From: Variovorax paradoxus EPS
GTDB lineage: Bacteria > Pseudomonadota > Gammaproteobacteria > Burkholderiales > Burkholderiaceae_C
Length of the DNA: 64,000 nucleotides
Assembly: GCF_000184745.1 (NCBI RefSeq)
Contig: NC_014931.1
Span: 6,448,001 to 6,512,000 of the forward strand
Direction of reading: 5' to 3'
The notes under the pieces were generated by a model. That model made no database searches, had not been told where the DNA came from, and was given only the letters and a program-made list of their open reading frames with translations. Below are positions 41,991-53,716 of this stretch, piece by piece (positions within the stretch are counted from its first letter, which is position 1; every line of letters begins with the position of its first letter). The translations under genes were made by a program, and so were the position numbers.

Positions 41991-42590
41991 ATGACGTTCG
42001 TTCTTTCTTCTCCCATGCCCCGACTGGCTGCCGCATTGGCTACCGCCGTACTTTTGGCCGGCTGCTCCCATCCGATCACGATGATCACGGAGACCGCACC
42101 GGCGCGATCGACAGCCCACCTCATCCCGAAGAAGGTCGCCTACGTGATGACCGATGCGCAGCGCGACCTGCAGGTCACGACCGCCGGCGGCAGCGGAGAC
42201 CGCGTGAGCTACTACCCGTACCGCGACCTGGAGAAATCGATTCGCGATGCACTGCGCGGCGTCTACCGCAACGTGATCGTGCTGCGCACCGCCACCGATG
42301 CGAAGGCGAACGAAGCTGCGGGCGTGTCGCTGGTGTTCACGCCGCAGATCAAGACGGATTCGAGCTCGTCGTCATGGATCACCTGGCCACCCACCGCATT
42401 CACGGCCGAGGTGTCGTGCGTGGTGACGAACGCGGCAGGCGTCGAAGTCACGCGCGTGCGCGCTGTCGGCAACGGCGCGGCGGAGTTCGGGGAGTTCAAT
42501 GGCGATTACGGCTTGGCCGCGCGGCGTGCGGCCCGGCAGATGACTTCGCAGCTCAGCAGCGAGATTCGCAGGAACGAGAAGCTGCAGTGA
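41991..42590 (+). CDS. Putative lipoprotein
   Basis: 199 aa. Signal peptide with lipobox VLLAGC; an internal start at the second methionine is possible (MPRLAAALATAVLLAGC). The mature protein contains ITMITETAPARSTAHLIPKK, DRVSYYPYRDLEKSIRDALR and YGLAARRAARQMTSQLSSEI, a pattern also seen in small periplasmic lipoproteins with a C-terminal amphipathic helix. No family recognised. It lies in tandem with the lipoprotein at 41370 and ends at a bidirectional terminator. Confidence 0.8.
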   Translation: MTFVLSSPMPRLAAALATAVLLAGCSHPITMITETAPARSTAHLIPKKVAYVMTDAQRDLQVTTAGGSGDRVSYYPYRDLEKSIRDALRGVYRNVIVLRTATDAKANEAAGVSLVFTPQIKTDSSSSSWITWPPTAFTAEVSCVVTNAAGVEVTRVRAVGNGAAEFGEFNGDYGLAARRAARQMTSQLSSEIRRNEKLQ

Positions 42591-42616
42591 GCGGTGTCGC
42601 CGAGCTGGCGCGCCCA

Positions 42617-42648
42617 TGAAAAAACGCGCCTTCCGGCGCGTTTTTCAT
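42617..42648. terminator. Bidirectional Rho-independent terminator
   Basis: AAAAACGCGCC-TTCC-GGCGCGTTTTT: 11-bp stem with A-tract on one side and T-tract on the other, between the convergent lipoprotein and gap genes. Works in both directions. Confidence 0.9.
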
Positions 42649-42663
42649 TGAAGCCGCGAAGCC

Positions 42664-45840
<3,177 letters not shown>

Positions 45841-45870
45841 GTGCGGTGGACTTTCGGAGGGAAAAGGAAA

Positions 45871-45918
45871 GGGTTGGGGTCGGGAGAACCCGCGATTTTA
45901 CCGGGCGAGCCCCAACCC
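45871..45918. repeat. Inverted repeat in the tkt/speD divergent region
   Basis: Perfect 9-bp arms GGGTTGGGG (45871-45879) and CCCCAACCC (45910-45918) enclose 30 bp that includes the AT-rich GCGATTTTACC. It could form a hairpin in the tkt leader or mark a regulator site. Confidence 0.45.
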
Positions 45919-45987
45919 GCCTCGATACGGGCCGAACACCCGACTGATGTTCTCTTGTGCACCGGCCGGCTGCTAGAGTTGCCACCC

Positions 45988-46368
45988 ATGCATGGGCTGC
46001 ACCTCACCGCCGATCTCCACGACTGCCGATGCGGTCTTCAATGGCTCACCGACGGGCCCGCGCTGGGCGCGGTATGCATCAAGGCGGTGACAGCCGCGGG
46101 GCTGCAGGCGGTGGGCAAGATCGTCCATTCCTTTCCCGCCACGGCGCAAGGACCAGGCGGGGTGACGACGACAGTGCTGCTGGCCGAATCGCACCTGTGC
46201 ATCCACACCTGGCCCGAGCAGCGCGGCGTGACGCTCGACGTGTACGTGTGCAATTTCGGCGGCGACCATTCGGCCAAGGCGCATGCGCTGATGGAGTGCC
46301 TCGTGTCGCTGTTCCAGCCAAGTCACAGCGAACGCAACGAGCTGCAACGCGGCCGCATCGCAGCGTGA
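45988..46368 (+). CDS. speD: S-adenosylmethionine decarboxylase proenzyme (class 1B)
   Basis: 126 aa. Makes decarboxylated AdoMet, the aminopropyl donor for spermidine. Self-cleaves between Glu and Ser68 in AESHLCIHTWPE to create the pyruvoyl group; HLTADLHDC and the Cys near VYVCNFGGDHS are conserved. Short length matches the bacterial class 1B. The stop overlaps the next gene start as GTGA. A spermidine-synthase-like gene lies at the far end of the window. The upstream in-frame reading frame on this strand is only a shadow of tkt. Confidence 0.93.
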   Translation: MHGLHLTADLHDCRCGLQWLTDGPALGAVCIKAVTAAGLQAVGKIVHSFPATAQGPGGVTTTVLLAESHLCIHTWPEQRGVTLDVYVCNFGGDHSAKAHALMECLVSLFQPSHSERNELQRGRIAA

Positions 46369-47105
46369 GCACCCCGGCTTCCGTGCGGGCGATGATCCTG
46401 GCCGCCGGCCGCGGCGAGCGCATGCGGCCGCTGACCGACGCGACGCCCAAGCCCCTGCTCGAAGTGCGCGGCAAGCCGCTGATGCAGTGGCCCATGGAAG
46501 CGCTGGCCGCGGGCGGGTTCACCGAACTGGTGGTCAACACCGACTGGCTGGGTGCGCAGATCTCGTCCCGCTTCGGCGTGAATCCCTTGCTGGACGGGCA
46601 CAGCGCGCTATCGATTTCATACTCCGACGAGGGCCGCGACTTCGGCGGCGCGCTGGAGACGGTCGGCGGCATCGTCCGCGCGCTGCCGCTCTTGGGCGAG
46701 GTGTTCTGGATCGCGGCAGGCGACGTTTTCGCACCCGATTTCCGCTTCACGCAAGCTTCGGTCGACCGTTTCCTGGACAGTGGCAAGCTGGCGCACCTGT
46801 GGCTGGTGCCGAACCCGGCGCACAACCTCAAGGGCGATTTCGGCCTCTCCGCCGAAGGCCTGGCGCTCAACACGGCCCCCGAGAAATACACCTTCTCGAC
46901 CATCGGCCTCTACCGCGCTGCGCTGTTCGCGCCGCCGTACTGCGCCATCCCGCCCGGCAACCCGGCCGGCGTCAAAGCCCCATTGGCGCCGATCCTGCGG
47001 GCCGCCATGGACAATGAACTCGTGAGCGCCGAGCTCTACACCGGCCCCTGGACCGATGTGGGAACCCCCGAACGGCTTGCCCAACTGAACACCACGCCAA
47101 GATGA
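46365..47105 (+). CDS. murU: N-acetylmuramate alpha-1-phosphate uridylyltransferase (MurU-like nucleotidyltransferase)
   Basis: 246 aa from a GTG start that overlaps the speD stop by four bases; an ATG nine codons on (46392) is an alternative. Nucleotidyltransferase signature AMILAAGRGERMRPLTDATPKP, first part MILAAGRGERMRPLT, and the metal Asp in AAGDVFAPDF, VVNTDWLGAQI. MurU makes UDP-MurNAc in the peptidoglycan-recycling shunt that bypasses fosfomycin. Mannose-1-phosphate guanylyltransferase-like specificity is the alternative; no amgK gene is adjacent. Confidence 0.85.
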   Translation: MSTPASVRAMILAAGRGERMRPLTDATPKPLLEVRGKPLMQWPMEALAAGGFTELVVNTDWLGAQISSRFGVNPLLDGHSALSISYSDEGRDFGGALETVGGIVRALPLLGEVFWIAAGDVFAPDFRFTQASVDRFLDSGKLAHLWLVPNPAHNLKGDFGLSAEGLALNTAPEKYTFSTIGLYRAALFAPPYCAIPPGNPAGVKAPLAPILRAAMDNELVSAELYTGPWTDVGTPERLAQLNTTPR

Positions 47106-48499
47106 CCTCCGCAGACACCACCACGATCTACGCCGAGCGCCGCGCGCGCCTCGCCTCGCACCTGGGCAAGGACGGCATCGCCATCATCCCGACCGCCCCC
47201 GAGCGCCCGCGCAACCGCGACACCGACTTCCTGTATCGCCACGACAGCTATTTCTATTACCTGACCGGCTTCACCGAGCCGAACGCCTGGCTGGTGCTGG
47301 CCGGCGACGGCCGCGCCACGCTGTTCTGCGCGCCGAAAGACATGGAGCGCGAGATCTGGGACGGCTACCGCCTCGGCCCCGAAGCGGCGCCCGCGGCGCT
47401 CGGCATCAACGAGGCCTTTTCCGCAGCCGATCTCGACGCGAAGCTGCCCAAGCTGCTGGAGAACCGCTCGACCGTGTGGTTTCCGTTCGCGATCCACAAG
47501 GGCCTGGAAACCCGCATCGACGGCTGGCTGCAGTCGGTGCGCGCGCGCGTGCGCTACGGCGCGCTGTGCCCCGAGGAACAGCGCGACCTGTGCGGACCGC
47601 TCGACGAGATGCGTTTGATCAAGGACGCGCACGAGCAGGACATCATGCGGCGCGCCGCGCAGATCAGCGCCCGCGCCCACGTGCGCGCGATGCAGCTGTC
47701 GTCCCGCATGCTGCGCGAGGGCAAGGACGTGCGCGAGTACCACCTCGATGCCGAGCTGCTGCACGAATTCCGCTTCGGCGGCTCGCAGTACCCGGCGTAC
47801 TACTCCATCGTCGCGGCCGGCGCCAACGCCTGCGTGCTGCACTACCGCGCCGACGCGGCGCCGCTGCGCAAAGGCGAGCTGGTGCTCATCGACGCGGGCT
47901 GCGAGCTCGACGGCTACGCGAGCGACATCACCCGCACCTTCCCGGCCGACGGCAAGTTCACCGGCCCGCAGCGGGCGCTGTACGACCTGGTGCTCGCGAG
48001 CCAGGACGCTTCTGCCGCCGCCACCAAGGCCGGCAACCGCTTCACCGATCCGCACGACGCCGCGGTGCGCGTGCTCGCGCAGGGCATGCTCGACTTCGGC
48101 CTGCTCGACAAGAACAAGGTCGGCAGCCTCGACGACGTGATCGATTCGCGCGCCTACTTCCAGTTCTACATGCACCGCACCGGCCACTGGCTCGGCATGG
48201 ACGTGCACGACTGCGGCAGCTACGTGGAGCCGACGCAAGTCGGCGAAGTGAGCGAGCGCAAGGATCCGCTGTCGAACGAAGTCATCAAGAACCGCCCGAG
48301 CCGCATCCTGCAGCCCGGCATGGTGCTGACGCTGGAGCCCGGCATCTATGTGCGGCCCGCCGAGGGCGTGCCCGAACAGTTCCACAACATCGGCATCCGC
48401 ATCGAGGACGACGCGATCGTCACGGCCACGGGCTGCGAACTCATTTCGCGCGGCGTGCCGGTGAAGGCGGATGAGATCGAGGCGTTGATGCGGGCCTGA
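47102..48499 (+). CDS. pepP: Xaa-Pro aminopeptidase (M24 family)
   Basis: 465 aa. Removes N-terminal residues preceding proline. AMP_N domain at the start (ERRARLASHLGKDGIAIIPT, DTDFLYRHDSYFYYLTGF), then the pita-bread domain with the two-manganese ligands: Asp in LIDAGCELDGYASDITRTF, His in HRTGHWLGMDVHD, Glu in TLEPGIYV and GIRIEDD. Overlaps murU by ATGA. Intact. The 182 bp after it contain no gene. Confidence 0.96.
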   Translation: MTSADTTTIYAERRARLASHLGKDGIAIIPTAPERPRNRDTDFLYRHDSYFYYLTGFTEPNAWLVLAGDGRATLFCAPKDMEREIWDGYRLGPEAAPAALGINEAFSAADLDAKLPKLLENRSTVWFPFAIHKGLETRIDGWLQSVRARVRYGALCPEEQRDLCGPLDEMRLIKDAHEQDIMRRAAQISARAHVRAMQLSSRMLREGKDVREYHLDAELLHEFRFGGSQYPAYYSIVAAGANACVLHYRADAAPLRKGELVLIDAGCELDGYASDITRTFPADGKFTGPQRALYDLVLASQDASAAATKAGNRFTDPHDAAVRVLAQGMLDFGLLDKNKVGSLDDVIDSRAYFQFYMHRTGHWLGMDVHDCGSYVEPTQVGEVSERKDPLSNEVIKNRPSRILQPGMVLTLEPGIYVRPAEGVPEQFHNIGIRIEDDAIVTATGCELISRGVPVKADEIEALMRA

Positions 48500-48681
48500 C
48501 CCGCGGCGGCGACTTCGGTGTCGCGCACGCGGGCCCTCCTGTGCATGTTCGAGCGATAGAACCCAACCCGTGGCGAGGCGGTAGCTGGAGAAGCGACGGG
48601 GTCAGACAAGAAACATGCTCATCGAAGCCCGATGCCCGAGTCCATGGCGGCCTGCCGGGCTTTTCTCACCCCAAGCGACCG

Positions 48682-49266
48682 CTAGGCGCCCAAGACCTTC
48701 AACACCCAGGCCGGCTGCCGCGAAGCGTGCCTGTGGACCTGGCCGCCAACGACCGATGCAACCAGTTGCGGGCCGCCCAGTTCGACATCTGCGCCGTCGA
48801 ACAACATCGCAAGCTGCACCTGTCGCACCGCCAACCGCAAGTGCTCGACGGTGCGCGGGTAGCGCGCCAGGATCCTGTCCACCGGAACGCTGTGGCCCCC
48901 TTCACTCACGCGTTGCTGGACTCGCGTGAGCAGCCGACGCGGCTCGTCGACGCACACCACGTACAGCACCAAGTCGAAGCCGCGCGCCTGCGCATCGGCA
49001 ATGAGTTGCAGCTTGGAGGGATGCGAAAACACCGTCTCGCTCACGAACGAACGCTGTTCCTGCAGGCAAGCCTCGCGCGCGCCGTCGGCCCAGGCACGGG
49101 CGGCCTCGGAGCGCTTGAGCGCGTGGCGGATGTGGCCGAGCTGCTCGCGCTCGTGGACATCGGCATTGATGAACGGCAACTGCGGATAGCGCGGCTGGAT
49201 CAGATAGCGATACAGCGTCGACTTGCCGGCTCCGTTGGGTCCGGCAATCAGATGAAACACCGGCAT
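48682..49266 (-). CDS. Zeta-toxin-like P-loop kinase
   Basis: 194 aa. Walker A GPNGAGKST at residues 9-17, followed by INADVHEREQLG, the substrate-proximal segment of zeta/PezT kinases, and FVSETVFSHPSK with a base-like region. Zeta toxins phosphorylate UDP-N-acetylglucosamine and block wall synthesis. The gene lies 22 bp downstream of a ParD-like antitoxin candidate, in toxin-after-antitoxin order. Short compared with PezT. It could also be a housekeeping AAA-type kinase; the pairing is the main argument for a toxin. Confidence 0.8.
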   Translation of the reverse strand: MPVFHLIAGPNGAGKSTLYRYLIQPRYPQLPFINADVHEREQLGHIRHALKRSEAARAWADGAREACLQEQRSFVSETVFSHPSKLQLIADAQARGFDLVLYVVCVDEPRRLLTRVQQRVSEGGHSVPVDRILARYPRTVEHLRLAVRQVQLAMLFDGADVELGGPQLVASVVGGQVHRHASRQPAWVLKVLGA

Positions 49267-49288
49267 GCGGGGCGAGGCTCTCTGGCCC

Positions 49289-49654
49289 TCAGGCCGCCTT
49301 GCGCGACCGAGGGGCAGGGACGGCCTTGGCCCGGTTCTCGGCCACGGCGGCCTGGGCACGCTGGGCCAGCACGCCCGATTGCGCCAGCGCGAGCACATGG
49401 TCATGCAGCGCCCCGAGCTCGGGCGACAGGGCGGTGGGCGACGCCTCGGTCACGTAGGGAGGCGATTCCTCGCGTGCGATCAGCGCCTGGCTGTCCTGCA
49501 CCGTCAGGCCCGCGCGTTCGAGCGCGCGCCCCAACGTTGCCCAGTATTCGATCTGGCTCGCGACAGAGCGGCGCATGGGCTGGGCGGCATCGCGCGCCTT
49601 GTCGACGAGCGATGCCGGCAGCTTGACGGAAGCGAAGGCAGTGGGTGCGGCCAT
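49289..49654 (-). CDS. ParD-like antitoxin candidate
   Basis: 121 aa. The N-terminal half, MAAPTAFASVKLPASLVDKA, RDAAQPMRRSVASQIEYWAT, matches the ParD-like ribbon-helix-helix antitoxin family, with a short beta strand then two helices and the conserved Arg-Ser-Val-Ala-Ser-Gln-Ile-Glu-Tyr-Trp segment. The C-terminal half is helical, Ala-rich, ending APRSRKAA. Precedes a zeta-like kinase gene on the same strand. As expected of an antitoxin it is small and basic at both ends, and probably represses its own promoter. Confidence 0.75.
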   Translation of the reverse strand: MAAPTAFASVKLPASLVDKARDAAQPMRRSVASQIEYWATLGRALERAGLTVQDSQALIAREESPPYVTEASPTALSPELGALHDHVLALAQSGVLAQRAQAAVAENRAKAVPAPRSRKAA

Positions 49655-49713
49655 GAAATATCTCCTGATTGGCGCATTTTGCGCCAGTCCGGAAAACCAG
49701 GCCGCCCGTGCGC

Positions 49714-51066
49714 CTACTTTGCCTGCAGCAGCGCGCCGGCTTCGAGCAGCACCAGTTCGTTGTCGTCCGCCTTGTTCGGTTCGCGGCTGCTGGAGAACGG
49801 CAGGTTGTTGTCGTTGCCGACCACGATGTGCGTGGCATCGACCACGTCGACGTTCTCGATGGTGAAGAACGGGAACTTGAGCACGCCATCGTTCAGCGGC
49901 TTGCGCGCGAGCTTGTCCGGATCGGCGATGTTCAGCAGGTCGATGTAGCCGATCTTGCGCACCGCGCCGCCCACGTTCGCGTCGCTCAGCTCGACCTTGT
50001 AGACACGCTTGAACTTCGCGATGTCGTGAAAGCAATCGGTGCGCTTCTGGCCTTCGGGGCAGGCCTTGTCGCTCGTGCCTTCGCCGTTGTCGCGTTCGAT
50101 GATGAGGCCCGTGGTGCTGTCGATCATGTTGAAGTCGCCGATGGCGTTGCCGTTGGCTTCGAGCACGTACTTCCAATGGCGGCCCGTCCACTTTTCCGAA
50201 GCCACGTCGAACTCCAGAACGCGCAGCGCTTCCTTGCCATCGACGCGTTCGTAATCCTTGGCCTCGGCGTTCCACACCGGGCCTTCGAGCAACGCATAGA
50301 GCTTGCTGCCGTCCTTGGAAGACGCCATGCCTTCGAAGCCCTTGGAACGCTTGATCTGGAAATCGACCGCGCCGCCCGGCACGCCCGGCGTGGTGACTGC
50401 GGGGTGATCCGGCGATCGCACGGCCTTGCCGTCGACCTGCGTGTCGAACACCGCGAGCACCTTGCCCTTCAGGTCGGCCTTGATGAGAAACGGGCCGAAC
50501 TCCTCGCCGATCCACAGCGCGCCGCCGGCGAACTGGAAGCTCTCGGGGTCGAAGTCCGAACCCGTCAGGTAGCGCTGCTTGGTGCCTTCGTGGACGATGC
50601 GGAACGGCACCTTCTTGTCGGGGTCGTGCAGGAAGATGGTGTTCAGTCGATTGAACTTGCCGCTCTTGAAGTCCACCTTGTAGTGGTTCAGGTAGAGCAT
50701 GAAGTCGGGCGAGTTGGCCTTCGCGCCAGCGCCGTTGTCGGTGAGGATCCAGAACGAGCCGTCGTCCATCTTCTTGATGCCCGAGTGGCCCTGCAGCGGC
50801 TGGCCCTTGAAAGGCACCGAGACACCGGTGCCGCGGCCGCCCGAAAGCCCTTCGACCGTGCCCAGCGCCTCGACGCGCTTGCCCGAGGTGAACTTGCCGC
50901 TGACCTGCAGGTCGGCCGGTGCGTCCTTCGGTGCGGCGACGAAGCTCTGCGCGGGCAGCACGGCGTGGCCGGCGAGCGTGGCGGGGAAGGCGGTCTGTGC
51001 GGCCGCGCTGCCGCAAGCGAACGCGGTGGCAAGGGCGATGAAAGAGAGGGAGGCGATACGCGTCAT
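49714..51066 (-). CDS. Esterase-like activity of phytase family protein, secreted
   Basis: 450 aa. Signal peptide ASLSFIALATAFACGSAAAQ, mature periplasmic or secreted beta-propeller-like protein. Landmarks: VEGLSGGRGTGVS, GSFWILTDNGAGAKANSPDF, ALWIGEEFGPFLIKAD, SKGFEGMASSKDGSKLYALL, IIERDNGEGTSDKACPEGQK. These fit Pfam Phytase-like (PF13449). A phosphatase or esterase role is the family label, not demonstrated. The start at 51066 gives a clean signal peptide; longer in-frame starts do not. Confidence 0.88.
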   Translation of the reverse strand: MTRIASLSFIALATAFACGSAAAQTAFPATLAGHAVLPAQSFVAAPKDAPADLQVSGKFTSGKRVEALGTVEGLSGGRGTGVSVPFKGQPLQGHSGIKKMDDGSFWILTDNGAGAKANSPDFMLYLNHYKVDFKSGKFNRLNTIFLHDPDKKVPFRIVHEGTKQRYLTGSDFDPESFQFAGGALWIGEEFGPFLIKADLKGKVLAVFDTQVDGKAVRSPDHPAVTTPGVPGGAVDFQIKRSKGFEGMASSKDGSKLYALLEGPVWNAEAKDYERVDGKEALRVLEFDVASEKWTGRHWKYVLEANGNAIGDFNMIDSTTGLIIERDNGEGTSDKACPEGQKRTDCFHDIAKFKRVYKVELSDANVGGAVRKIGYIDLLNIADPDKLARKPLNDGVLKFPFFTIENVDVVDATHIVVGNDNNLPFSSSREPNKADDNELVLLEAGALLQAK

Positions 51067-51171
51067 GGGCAGAAGAAAGGTTTCAGTCGAAACGCGAGAC
51101 CATGCCGACCATGCATGACGTGACAGTGACATCCGTGACGCCCGATGTGGGTCTGCGATCAACCACAAGCA

Positions 51172-51231
51172 CCGTTCGGGCTGAGCTTGTCGAAGCCTCG
51201 CGCCGCGCTTCGACAAGCTCAGCGAGAACGG
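51172..51231. repeat. 60-bp inverted repeat of the CTTCGACAAGCTCAG type
   Basis: Arms 51172-51196 and 51207-51231 match at 23 of 25 positions as inverted copies, each containing CTTCGACAAGCTCAG or its complement, with a 10-bp spacer. This palindromic repeat is widespread between genes in high-GC genomes. It fills much of the gap between the phytase-like gene and pbpC. Confidence 0.75.
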
Positions 51232-51261
51232 CTCTGTCGTCGAAGACCAGACATGCGAGAG

Positions 51262-53634
51262 CTACGGTGCGATGTCCACCGTCACTTCGCGCGATTCGGC
51301 GCGGCCCTGGTCATCGACTGCGCGCAGCACATAGCGCCGTCCTGAATCAGCCATGTCCGGCATCCAGGTGATGCCTTCGCCGGGCGATGCCTTGCCGATC
51401 AGCGCGTCGTCGGCAAACCAGTAGATCGTCTGCGTACCCGCCGCCGCTTCGGCGCGCAGCACGATCGGCTCCGGCTTCTTCACGCGCAGCGTGTGCCGCA
51501 CGCCGCGCAGGGGCGAGGTGATGAGCGGCGCGGTTTCCGAGGCCTCGCCCTTCTCGCAGCCATCGGTCGGCAAGCTCGCGCGCGGCAGGCCGGCCTGGCG
51601 GAACAGCCGCCGCATGTCGCTGCCCCATTGCTCGACGACCTGCTGGCGCGCGTTGGGCTGCGGCCCGCACACCACCTTGCCTGTCGTCTCGTCGACCCAC
51701 ACGGCGCGGTGCAGGTTGCTCACCTGGATCGGCGACTTGCCCGCGATGAACCATGTCGTGGTGCGCACCGGGCACAGCGCATCGGGCAACCCTCCCGTCG
51801 CGGTGCACACCTCGATCTGCCGCAGATCGGCCGGCTGCCGCGTCGCGATCTCGCCGGGGTCCAGCCGCTCGGCGCGCAGCGCGTCGACCATGCGCAGGAA
51901 CAGCGGCGCGGCCGCATCGACGCCCACCAGCGCAGGGTTGCTCGTGCCGTCGAAATTGCCGACCCACACCACGAGCACATGGCGGCCGAACACGCCCGCG
52001 GTCCACGCATCGCGAAAGCCCCACGACGTGCCCGTCTTCCATGCGATGGCAGGGCGCGCGGGCTGCGTGGTGTCGGGGCGCGGCGTGTGGCGCAGCATGT
52101 CCAGCGTGATGAAAGACGCCTCTTCGCTCAGCAGGCGCAGCGGCTGCGCGGGCCGCTCATCAGGCGCGGGCTGCGTGTAGCGAATCGGCTGCGAGATGCC
52201 GCCGTTCGCCAGCGTGGCGTAGAGGCCCGCAAGCTCCTCGGGCGTGACCTCGCCGCCGCCCAGCACCAGCGCGAGGCCGTAGTGCGATTCGCTTTGCAGC
52301 TTCTGCACGCCCGCGAGCCGCATGAAGTCGTAGAGACCCGGCTTCGACAGCTTCGCGGCGACGGCCACCGCCGGGATGTTGCGGCTGCGAATCAGCGCCT
52401 CTTGCGCGGGCAGGGGGCCCGCGAAGCGGTGGTCGAAGTTCTCGGGCGTGTAGGGGCCGAAGGAAGTCGGCGCGTCCTTCAGCATCGTCTTCGGGTGCAG
52501 CAGCCCCTGGTCGAGCGCGAGCGCGTAGATGAAGGGCTTGAGCGTGGACCCGGGCGAGCGCTTGGCCTGCGTGCCGTTGACCTGCCCCGCGATCGCGTCG
52601 TTATGCCAGTCGGCCGAGCCGATCAGCGCGCGCACCTGCATGGTCGAGGCATCGAGCAGCAGCGCGCTCGCGTTGGTCATGCCCACGTCGGCATGCGTGC
52701 GCAGGTACTGGCCCATCACGCGTTCGAGCGTGGCCTGCATGCGCAGGTCGATGGTGGTGCGCACTTCCTGCACGCCCCGCTCCTGCGCGAGCAGCATGTC
52801 GGTGGCGTGCGGCGCGAGAAAGGGGAGGCTGCCGCGCGACTGTGCCGAGAGCGCGAGCTGCGCATCGGGCGCATGCTGCTTCGCGGTCGGATCGCGATCG
52901 GCCCACAGCGCCCACAGGCGTTCGCGCGCCGATTGCAGCTCGGCATTGCGGCCGCGCTCGGCGATGCGCTTGACGGGGTTCTGCGGAATCACCGCGAGCG
53001 TCAGCGCTTCGGGCAGGCTGAGCTTGGCGGCGTCCTTGCGAAAGTAGATGAGGCTCGCGGCCTGCACGCCTTCGATGTTGCCGCCGTAGGGCGCCGTGTT
53101 GAGGTACGCCTCGAGGATCTCGCGCTTGCCGAAGCGTGCCTCCAGCCAGAGCGCCGCGCCGATCTGCGCGATCTTGCCCAGCGCCGTGCGGCTGTCGATG
53201 CCGTAGACGCGGCGCGCGAGCTGCATCGTGAGCGTCGAGCCGCCCTGCCTGCGCTCGCCGCTCGCGATGCGCCATGCGCTGCGTACCAGCGCGGCGGGGT
53301 TGACGCCGGGGTGCGCGTAGAAGCGGCGGTCTTCGTAGAGCAGGACGGCATCGACCAGCGTTGGTGAGATGCGGTCGAGCGGCACCCAGAGGCGGTATTG
53401 CTCGTCGCCCGCGAGCGTGAGGCGCAGCAACTCGCCACCTTGCGCGTACACCGCGCGCGAGCTGCCGACGGTTTCGCTCAGGGGCGCGTGCGGCCAGAAG
53501 CGCAGCAGGACCAACAGCATGGCCGCGACTGCCAAGACGACCAGCGACTTCCGCCCTCTCCCTGTCCTACTCCCTCTCCCTCTGGGAGAGGGGTGGGGTG
53601 AGGGCAGCGGCGATGAATCAAACGCAGTGGTCAT
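51262..53634 (-). CDS. pbpC: Penicillin-binding protein 1C
   Basis: 790 aa bifunctional class A PBP. After a short N-terminal cytoplasmic piece and a membrane anchor (SLVVLAVAAMLLVLLRFW), the glycosyltransferase domain (GT51) shows EDRRFYAHPGVNP and GGSTLTMQLARRV; the transpeptidase domain shows the active-site serine in SPGSTLKPF, SRN, and KTGTS. A C-terminal PBP1C-specific beta domain ends the protein. Start at 53634 makes residues about 8-24 (PLPSPHPSPRGRGSR) come from a REP-type repeat; the native start may be further in, near the anchor. Adjacent to alpha-2-macroglobulin, its usual partner. Confidence 0.95.
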   Translation of the reverse strand: MTTAFDSSPLPSPHPSPRGRGSRTGRGRKSLVVLAVAAMLLVLLRFWPHAPLSETVGSSRAVYAQGGELLRLTLAGDEQYRLWVPLDRISPTLVDAVLLYEDRRFYAHPGVNPAALVRSAWRIASGERRQGGSTLTMQLARRVYGIDSRTALGKIAQIGAALWLEARFGKREILEAYLNTAPYGGNIEGVQAASLIYFRKDAAKLSLPEALTLAVIPQNPVKRIAERGRNAELQSARERLWALWADRDPTAKQHAPDAQLALSAQSRGSLPFLAPHATDMLLAQERGVQEVRTTIDLRMQATLERVMGQYLRTHADVGMTNASALLLDASTMQVRALIGSADWHNDAIAGQVNGTQAKRSPGSTLKPFIYALALDQGLLHPKTMLKDAPTSFGPYTPENFDHRFAGPLPAQEALIRSRNIPAVAVAAKLSKPGLYDFMRLAGVQKLQSESHYGLALVLGGGEVTPEELAGLYATLANGGISQPIRYTQPAPDERPAQPLRLLSEEASFITLDMLRHTPRPDTTQPARPAIAWKTGTSWGFRDAWTAGVFGRHVLVVWVGNFDGTSNPALVGVDAAAPLFLRMVDALRAERLDPGEIATRQPADLRQIEVCTATGGLPDALCPVRTTTWFIAGKSPIQVSNLHRAVWVDETTGKVVCGPQPNARQQVVEQWGSDMRRLFRQAGLPRASLPTDGCEKGEASETAPLITSPLRGVRHTLRVKKPEPIVLRAEAAAGTQTIYWFADDALIGKASPGEGITWMPDMADSGRRYVLRAVDDQGRAESREVTVDIAP

Positions 53635-53681
53635 GGTGGGGCCGAGCCCTCACCCTAACCCTCTCCCAGAGGGAGAGGGGA
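53571..53681. repeat. Inverted pair of REP-type repeats flanking the pbpC start codon
   Basis: Copies at 53571-53605 and 53646-53681 match at about 33 of 35 positions as inverted copies; each contains the palindrome CCCTCTCCC-TCT-GGGAGAGGG. The 40-bp spacer holds the pbpC ATG (53634). The first copy lies inside the pbpC coding sequence; the second lies between the alpha-2-macroglobulin stop and the pbpC start. Confidence 0.85.
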
Positions 53682-53716
53682 CAAGAGAAGAGGGAGCGGG
53701 GCAGAGCTCTGCTTGG

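Noticed and set aside
48500..48681. Possible terminator hairpin after pepP (GCCCG...CGGGC with TTTT)
   Set aside because: The loop is over 20 nt and the stem only about 7 bp; no gene or convincing signal found in this gap.
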